A DNA stretch of 64,000 bases from Drosophila miranda (lineage: Eukaryota > Arthropoda > Insecta > Diptera > Drosophilidae): positions 8,680,001 through 8,744,000 of the forward strand of contig NC_046675.1 of assembly GCF_003369915.1 (NCBI RefSeq). Direction: 5' to 3'. The position numbers were made by a program, and so were the translations under genes. Shown here piece after piece: positions 58,551 to 64,000 of this stretch. The notes under the pieces were generated by a model. That model was given only the letters and a program-made list of their open reading frames with translations, ran no database searches and was not told the DNA's origin. Position 1 is the first letter of the stretch, and every line of letters begins with the position of its first letter.

Positions 58551-59250
58551 ATGCTCCGCAGCTTACGGCAAATATCACGACTCGGAAAATACGCGACTGC
58601 CCCGGCTAGTAGCTTGGCTAACAAAACAGCAGCCCTACCGAATGTAATCTCACCCAGAATTCAGGCACCACTTCATACCAGCAGCGTCAGTCGAAAATAC
58701 GATAGAAAATCATCCAGAACAGCAGACGATTTGGACACGGATGATGAAGCGGACGAGGAGTTTAAGGACGAGCGCGACTCCAAGGTGGTCAAGACCAAGG
58801 TGAACTCGCTGCGCGCCGATCTTCTGCTCAAGGCCGGTCTAGGGATGGCTAGAAAGTGAGTGTCGTGTCCAAGGGGCAATAATGCAAAAGTATTATTCAA
58901 TGCACCTTTTCCTTTCCCACAGCAAAGTTGAACTGAATTTCTATGAGAGCAAGATTAGAGTCAATGGAAAGAAGCTGCAGAAGAAAAGCGTACAGGTAAG
59001 GACTCGTGTGGCTAGAGAATTTTCCCTAATGATTCCTTCATTTCAGCTGGATATTGGCGATGAAATCGATGTGATACGCGGCTTTAGTCAGGCGAATCCT
59101 TCACATTTGGTAATATCACGTGTCGCCATACTCTCTGCCAGCGAACGCGAGGAGGGTCTCAGTGTGCACTTGCGACGCTACAAGTCGCTGCTAATTGAGA
59201 ACTACCGCGGAGCGGATGCGTTCAAATCCTCAGAACCAGTCGCCCATTAA
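58551..59250 (+). CDS. MTRES1: mitochondrial RNA-binding protein MTRES1 (C6orf203 homologue)
   Basis: Three exons (58551-58855, 58923-58995 and 59047-59250) encode 193 residues. The first 45 residues are basic, Ser/Ala-rich and almost free of acids (MLRSLRQISRLGKYA), a typical mitochondrial presequence. An acidic linker (DDLDTDDEADEEFKDE) follows, as in human MTRES1. Residues about 80-185 are an S4-like RNA-binding domain: LRADLLLKAGLGMARNKVE, FYESKIRVNGKKLQKKS, VQLDIGDEIDVI and the ending VHLRRYKSLLIENYRG. Human MTRES1 binds mitochondrial RNA, associates with the mitoribosome and keeps transcript levels up under stress. The ATG lies 94 bp after the Rpp38-like stop, with little room for a separate promoter apart from the TGGCAACGC motif at 58462. 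Confidence 0.88.
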
Positions 59251-59312
59251 ATCTGGAAACACAAACAAATACATGTAGAAGGCTTCTGGGGAAAAAAAGT
59301 ATTCGACAAGCG

Positions 59313-59318
59313 TTTATT
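59313..59318 (-). terminator. polyadenylation signal of the neprilysin-like gene
   Basis: AATAAA on the minus strand begins about 70 nt after the TAG stop at 59391-59389. The gap to the convergent MTRES1 stop is only 138 bp, so the two transcripts probably meet or overlap at their 3' ends. Confidence 0.55.
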
Positions 59319-59388
59319 GAACTAATTATTCGTTAATAAGTATGTGTGCTTATCAGCGGTCTACTGAATTGATTCGCAATCAGCTGCG

Positions 59389-61654
59389 CTACCAAACACG
59401 ACATCTTTCTGCGTGAGGATTCATGGGACTACCAACGGGACAGTTGTAGATCTTGGCAAAGTCCTCGTTGTTGGTGACGGCACCAAGAACCCGAAACTTG
59501 TCGATTGTATGCTCGTTCGACAGCTCCTCCCAGTAGTGCTCCTCCTCGTATGCATTACACCACAGCTGCGCAAAGCCCAGGAAAAACAGCTGCTCTGGGG
59601 ATAGATCGAGGCCAGGCATCTGCTCTTCATTCTTATCCAGATGCGTCTCGTTTTCCTGCTGCTGCAGGTGCTGGTGCTGCTGCTTCATGTAGCTGCGATA
59701 CGCAGCAAGGGCCTCGTGCAGACCACCACTATCAGCAATGTTCTCGTCCTTGGTCTGGTTGCCATTGATCTTGCGATTGATCTCTGGTATCAGGTAATTG
59801 CTGTAGTGTTCCGCATAGCATTCGGCCCGCTCGTTGAACACCGCATTGGACTTTTTCGACCACCAGTTGCGCTGGGCGCCGCTGCCATCGTACATGGAGC
59901 CGACTGTGTCGAAGCCATGCGTGAGCTCATGCCCCACCAGATAACCAATTGTGCCGTACTTTAGGGAGTTCGGCCACAACTGATGAAAGGCTGGCGGATG
60001 AAGTATGCCCGCCATCACGTAAATGGTATTGTCTAGGTTATAGTAAAACGCATTGACCTGCATGCTCCACAGTAGCTCGAGGGGTTTCGTGTCATTCGAT
60101 AGCTCACTAAAATGGTGGCCATTGAACCGTCTTAAGTACGTGATAAAGCGTTTCAGGTTAATGTTCGTCTGAGCAAAGCTGTCCTTGACAATAGTCAGGT
60201 TATTGACCGCTCGGACGAGCCGTTCGGTGAGCCCGTCGTCCCTAAAGCTACCAATGCGCGGCTCGATGCTGATCTCCTTCAGCAGTGCTTCTGTTCGGGT
60301 TTCCTTGTCCAGCCACTCGGAATTTTCTAGCATCAATCGGAAGCTCTTGCGCAGCTCCTTTATAATGCCCGAGATTTCTGCACTTGTCTCCTCGGAGAAG
60401 TATTCCTGCAGACCAAATGGAAAGATATCGTTTAATGGACGTTATGTACCCTGGCCGATCCGATCTTATAGCAACACCTACCACGCGATAAAGCCTATCA
60501 AATAGATATGGCAGTGAGTACTGCACTACCTGCAGGCAGTGCTCCTTCTGGTACTTGGCCGACTTCAGTTTAGCATCCATGCGGTACAGCAGGAGCATGG
60601 CCAAATAGTTGGCAACTGCCGGCATGTGCTTGGCGCAAACCTTATCCAGTTCCACATAGTAGAAGTCGCAGAATGTTTCGATATTCTCCTTGGGGAAGTT
60701 GGTGCTGTTCCAGGCAATCGCATAGTAGCTGCTCCATTCAGAAAACGAGGGAATATCGTTCAATTCCGCATGGTCTTCGCATTCTTTGAGATCATCACCG
60801 AAACGATCGATAACCACGAGGGCATCATGCCAGAAGGCAAACACTTCCGCAATCACCTGCGAAACCTTCTCCTCCGACAGGCCGTAGGCCTCGAGGTAGC
60901 CACGCATTCGCTTCTCATTCAACTTGTAGCCTCTCGTGTCGTTGCTGGCGATGTTGTCGCTGTGGACGATATAGTCGAAGCCCAGTTCCGGCACCTTGAA
61001 GTACGGCACAAATGGATACTGGGGCAGGATCTTCTCGTGGATTAGTCCATTGATGCCGAAGTTCGTCAAGTGGGCGCTCATGTTGAACCAGCTGAAATTG
61101 GCGGCATGCCACGCCTCACCGTCGACGGCTGGGAAACCACCTATCGACCTGATAAGCGCCAGATAAGCGGGGTCGGCCGCTGGCAGCGGGTACAGATCCG
61201 CACCGAGGCAGGCATTATAGAATCGTTGTGCAATCAGCAGCTCGGCGGTGTAATTTAGATCCATAGCCAGCGAGTTCTTGGTGAGCAGCAGCTCGACCAC
61301 ATCGCCCAATGTGTACCCGATATCCAGGAGGTTGCTCCGCTTATGGGATGACTGCCTGTCCTGCTTCACGTGCTGCCAATTGCCACAGGCGTACTCATAG
61401 AAGTCGTCGCACGGCGCCACGCTGACATTCATGTACGACTTCATGCGGTCGGAATAGGTTCTCAGAAATTCCGCTGACGAATCTTTGAGTGTATTTTCAA
61501 TGGATTCGGGCTTTTCCTGTGAATCTGCGACGGTCCGCGCCTCACATGGCTGAATTCTGAACTCTGATATTACTGATATGTAAATTAGGACTACTCCCCA
61601 CAACGTCGCCGTCATAGTACGACTCGAACTCGAAAACATTTTGCGCCTATTCAT
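59389..61654 (-). CDS. M13 neprilysin-like zinc metalloprotease
   Basis: Exon 1 is 61654-60482 and exon 2 is 60405-59389, joined in phase 0 across a 76-nt intron to 729 residues, the normal M13 size. A hydrophobic segment near the start (TATLWGVVLIYISVISE) is a signal peptide or signal anchor. The N-terminal M13 domain begins with the Cys-rich PCDDFYEYACGNW signature. The catalytic domain carries NAFYY (substrate binding), HELTH (about 550-554, two zinc ligands and the catalytic Glu), ENIADSGG (third ligand Glu about 612), LFFLGFAQLWC and the C-terminal CRVW. All active-site residues are present, so the enzyme should be active. Neprilysins cleave small peptides such as neuropeptides and hormones outside the cell. 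A second ATG at 61639 (MFSSSS) could be the start instead. Convergent with MTRES1. Confidence 0.93.
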
Positions 61655-62183
61655 AAATTAATCAGAATCAGAACAACACACACTACACGCAGTATATAGT
61701 TTCGCTAATCGTCATTGATCGATTTGAATTAATAAAATAACCAAGCACGCGCAACCTATGGCTCAGACGTCTCTGCGACTGTTTAATTCAGAACGCGATT
61801 AAGAACTGGACAGAATCCGAGTCCGTATTACTTATTCCTCTCTCGGCAGGCCAGCCAGCGTCCGATAATCGTGTCTTATTGGCACACAGATCAGTAAACA
61901 AACGCTTCTCTACAATACTTGACCTATGTTAAACGCGATTGATAATCAGGAACCCACTAAAAAGATCCCCTAGCGTTCGTTCATTGATTAAGTCGACATT
62001 CGTTTGATTTCAAATTTACGCGCAAAACAATTTGAAAATTGTCTTGCATCTGGCAACGCTTACATATCGTTATCGGCCAAAAGAAGAAGAAATGCAGCTC
62101 TGAAATCGCAAATTCATTATTTTGCCGCGAACGCAGAAAAGATACGCTTATTGTTTACTAAAAACACCAATACGTTGGATAAA
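61655..62183. promoter_or_regulatory. divergent promoter region, neprilysin-like and last gene
   Basis: These 529 bp lie between start codons pointing away from each other. TGGCAACGCT is at 62051-62060. ATGCAGCTC, 130 bp before the plus-strand ATG, opens no long frame. A chain of open codons at 62004-62183 is upstream of, and in a different frame from, the coding ATG at 62184 and is probably 5' UTR. Confidence 0.4.
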
Positions 62184-64000
62184 ATGTCCTTTAATGCCGC
62201 CGGTGACTACCAGCTTGTAATGCAAACCTATAAGGTAGGTGGAGAAGCACCCAGCTTCGGTACTTAACTAGTTTATTATTAATTTCTAGTACAAAAAGCA
62301 CCGCGTCATCTGCAGCACCAAAGTGCTGCCGAGCCAGATAAACCACTTTGGCAAGAAATTATGTGACTATCACTGGATGACGCCTGCCCGCTGGACCAAT
62401 GTTGAGAGCGGCTTGTGGGACCTGCTGGAGAAGGAGCAGGACGCTCAAAATGTGCATGCCGACCTCCTCATTGACCACATCAAAGTGCGAGTGGATTCCA
62501 ACGAATATCGGCATTCAGCCTCCCAGCTACTCTTACCAGGGGTTACACTCTCGAAAAATGACCTGTCTCTTAATGTAAAGCTCGAATATATAGCGCAAGA
62601 AGATACTAAAAATATGAGAAAGGGTATCGAAATTTCCATCAAACGCGAAGTCGTAGCATCAAAAGCCAGGTCTGTGAATGACATAGAAAACTCCACTCCA
62701 CGTGTGATGGGCACTCATTTACCTTTCTTGCAGCGACCATGAAGCGAAGGCTAAGAAAGTGCACAAAGATAAGACCAGCCACGGTCATGATTCTCGCGAA
62801 AATAAAACAAACAAACGGATGCACAAGATACCTTCAGTGTAAGACCCAAGCTTGACTCATGAAATTCCCTATGAAGTTAAATAAATTTTTCACAGTGATA
62901 AACAGAAAGAACCCGCTCCGGAGACGCTTAAGGCGCGGAGCCCTCGGAGATCCATTTCACAAAATTCTGAGAAAGATAAACCCTCTAAGCCAGTTAAAAG
63001 AACGCAAAGTTCTCTTTCAATGTAATCCCCAATCTTATTTCCTGAAATACGCTACGAATTCAATTCACTTTTTTGCAGAGACCAACAGATAGAACCTGCT
63101 TCGGAGACGGAAAAGGACAAGTCCATTACTCCGGTTGAAAATTTGCCTGCAAAGAGGCGGAGCTCTCGGAGATCCAAATCACAAGACTCTGAGAGATCTA
63201 AAACCTCTAGCAGAGGTCGCTCTTCGCTTGAAAAGAAGTCAATTAAACGAACGCAAAGATCATTTTCAATGTAAGCCGATTGAACAGCCTAAATGCACTA
63301 AGAAGTTAATTAAATTTCTTGCAGTAACCAAGAGGTAGAACGCGGTCAGGAGAAGCGCAAGGGTCGAAGATCCGTTTCACAACATTCTGGGAAAGAAAAA
63401 GCCTCCAACAGCGGTCGCTCTTCACGTGAAAAGAAGCCCAGCAAACGGACGCATATAGAATCGCAGTGAGCATCAATGTGTGAATCAATTTATGCCATGC
63501 CTAATATTAACGCAGGAATTCCAGGCCCAGCTCTGTGGGGCCGAGTCCCCCAGGACGCCCCCGCCGCTCACTAACGCGTCCAGGTCATTTGGATGACTTC
63601 TTCGTAGGGTATGGAATAGAAAGCCTGCTGGCTTAGAAAGCTGTATTAATTGTTCATTTTCAGAAGGAAGACAAAGACTAAAAAAATCGTCTCGCCAGAG
63701 AAAGTGATTGCCAATGGGAAGGGGAAAGATTCGTCGCCATCAAAACCCGATCCCATGGAGGCGGTCGCTGCGCTAGGACTTGGTCCATGTCCGCGTAAGG
63801 TGGATATTCTGTAAGTTTTGCAATCCAATGCATTCACCTACAGCTAAGATTGTGTTATCCACCAGATTAATGGATAAAATGGAGAAAGAAGAGGTTTTGA
63901 ATACATTCTCCAAGTACCAAAGCGACCTGAATCATTTTTTTACGGAAAATCGGCAAAAGAGAACAGATAAATTTATGGGCATTCAGCATGTACACGTCAT
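62184..64000 (+). CDS. unrecognised multi-exon gene with repeated basic Ser-rich exons, 3' end missing
   Basis: Exons read by frame and splice signals are 62184-62234, 62290-62669, 62734-62838, 62896-63021, 63079-63270, 63325-63465, 63516-63608, 63664-63810 and 63866 to the window end. This gives 456 residues with no stop. All eight introns are 50-64 nt. The N-terminal 145 residues look like a folded domain (QTYKYKKHRVICSTKVLP, YHWMTPARWTNVE, LLIDHIKVRVD) that I cannot assign. Exons 4-6 encode related Lys/Arg/Ser-rich modules (RRSISQNSEK, RRSKSQDSER, RRSVSQHSGK), suggesting a nuclear protein. Exons 8-9 turn into a probable helical region (ALGLGPCPRKVDILLMDKMEKEEVLNTF). Exons 3-8 all begin and end in the same phase, so any could be skipped without a frameshift. 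Function unknown; a chromatin or RNA role is only a guess from composition. Confidence 0.8.

Overview
This window is insect nuclear DNA, almost certainly Drosophila. The introns are small with GT/AG borders. The intergenic DNA is full of CA/GT microsatellites. The gene set matches the region around betaTub97EF on Muller element E (3R of D. melanogaster). The long microsatellite-rich intergenic DNA and a much enlarged tubulin first intron suggest the obscura group, but that species call is inference. No bacterial, viral or plasmid features were seen.

Layout. Positions 1-24,000 are non-coding as far as I can read: simple repeats, AT-rich segments and one orphan ORF beside a perfect DRE site at about 17.1 kb. 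A single-exon secreted S1 serine protease lies at 24,038-24,814. A 1,032-bp element with Transib-like inverted ends follows at 25,408-26,439. The beta-tubulin gene betaTub97EF then runs on the plus strand from 27,383 to 50,256. It has a 16.3-kb first intron and a pair of equal-length alternative exons (4a and 4b, 56 codons each).

From 51.5 kb the window becomes gene-dense. It holds an unrecognised 203-residue gene (minus), the U5 snRNP GTPase EFTUD2/Snu114 (minus, six exons, 975 residues), a secreted Thr/Ser-rich mucin-like protein (plus), a probable RNase P/MRP subunit Rpp38 (plus), the mitochondrial RNA-binding protein MTRES1 (plus), an M13 neprilysin-like metalloprotease (minus), and the 5' part of an unrecognised nine-or-more-exon gene with repeated Ser/Arg/Lys-rich exons (plus, cut by the window edge).

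These genes do not form one pathway. EFTUD2, Rpp38 and MTRES1 are housekeeping RNA-metabolism genes packed together, and three genes of this block share a TGGCAACGC motif 75-135 bp upstream of their ATG codons. The most interesting signals are four. (1) The 82-nt intron between tubulin exons 4a and 4b puts its only good branch site about 11 nt from the 5' splice site, which would physically enforce exon exclusion. (2) The Transib-like element has RAG-heptamer-like ends and an imperfect 5-bp target duplication. (3) The serine protease appears to have moved its specificity-pocket acid from position 189 to 226. (4) The last gene has a run of same-phase duplicated exons. All exon borders were read by eye from splice signals and frame.
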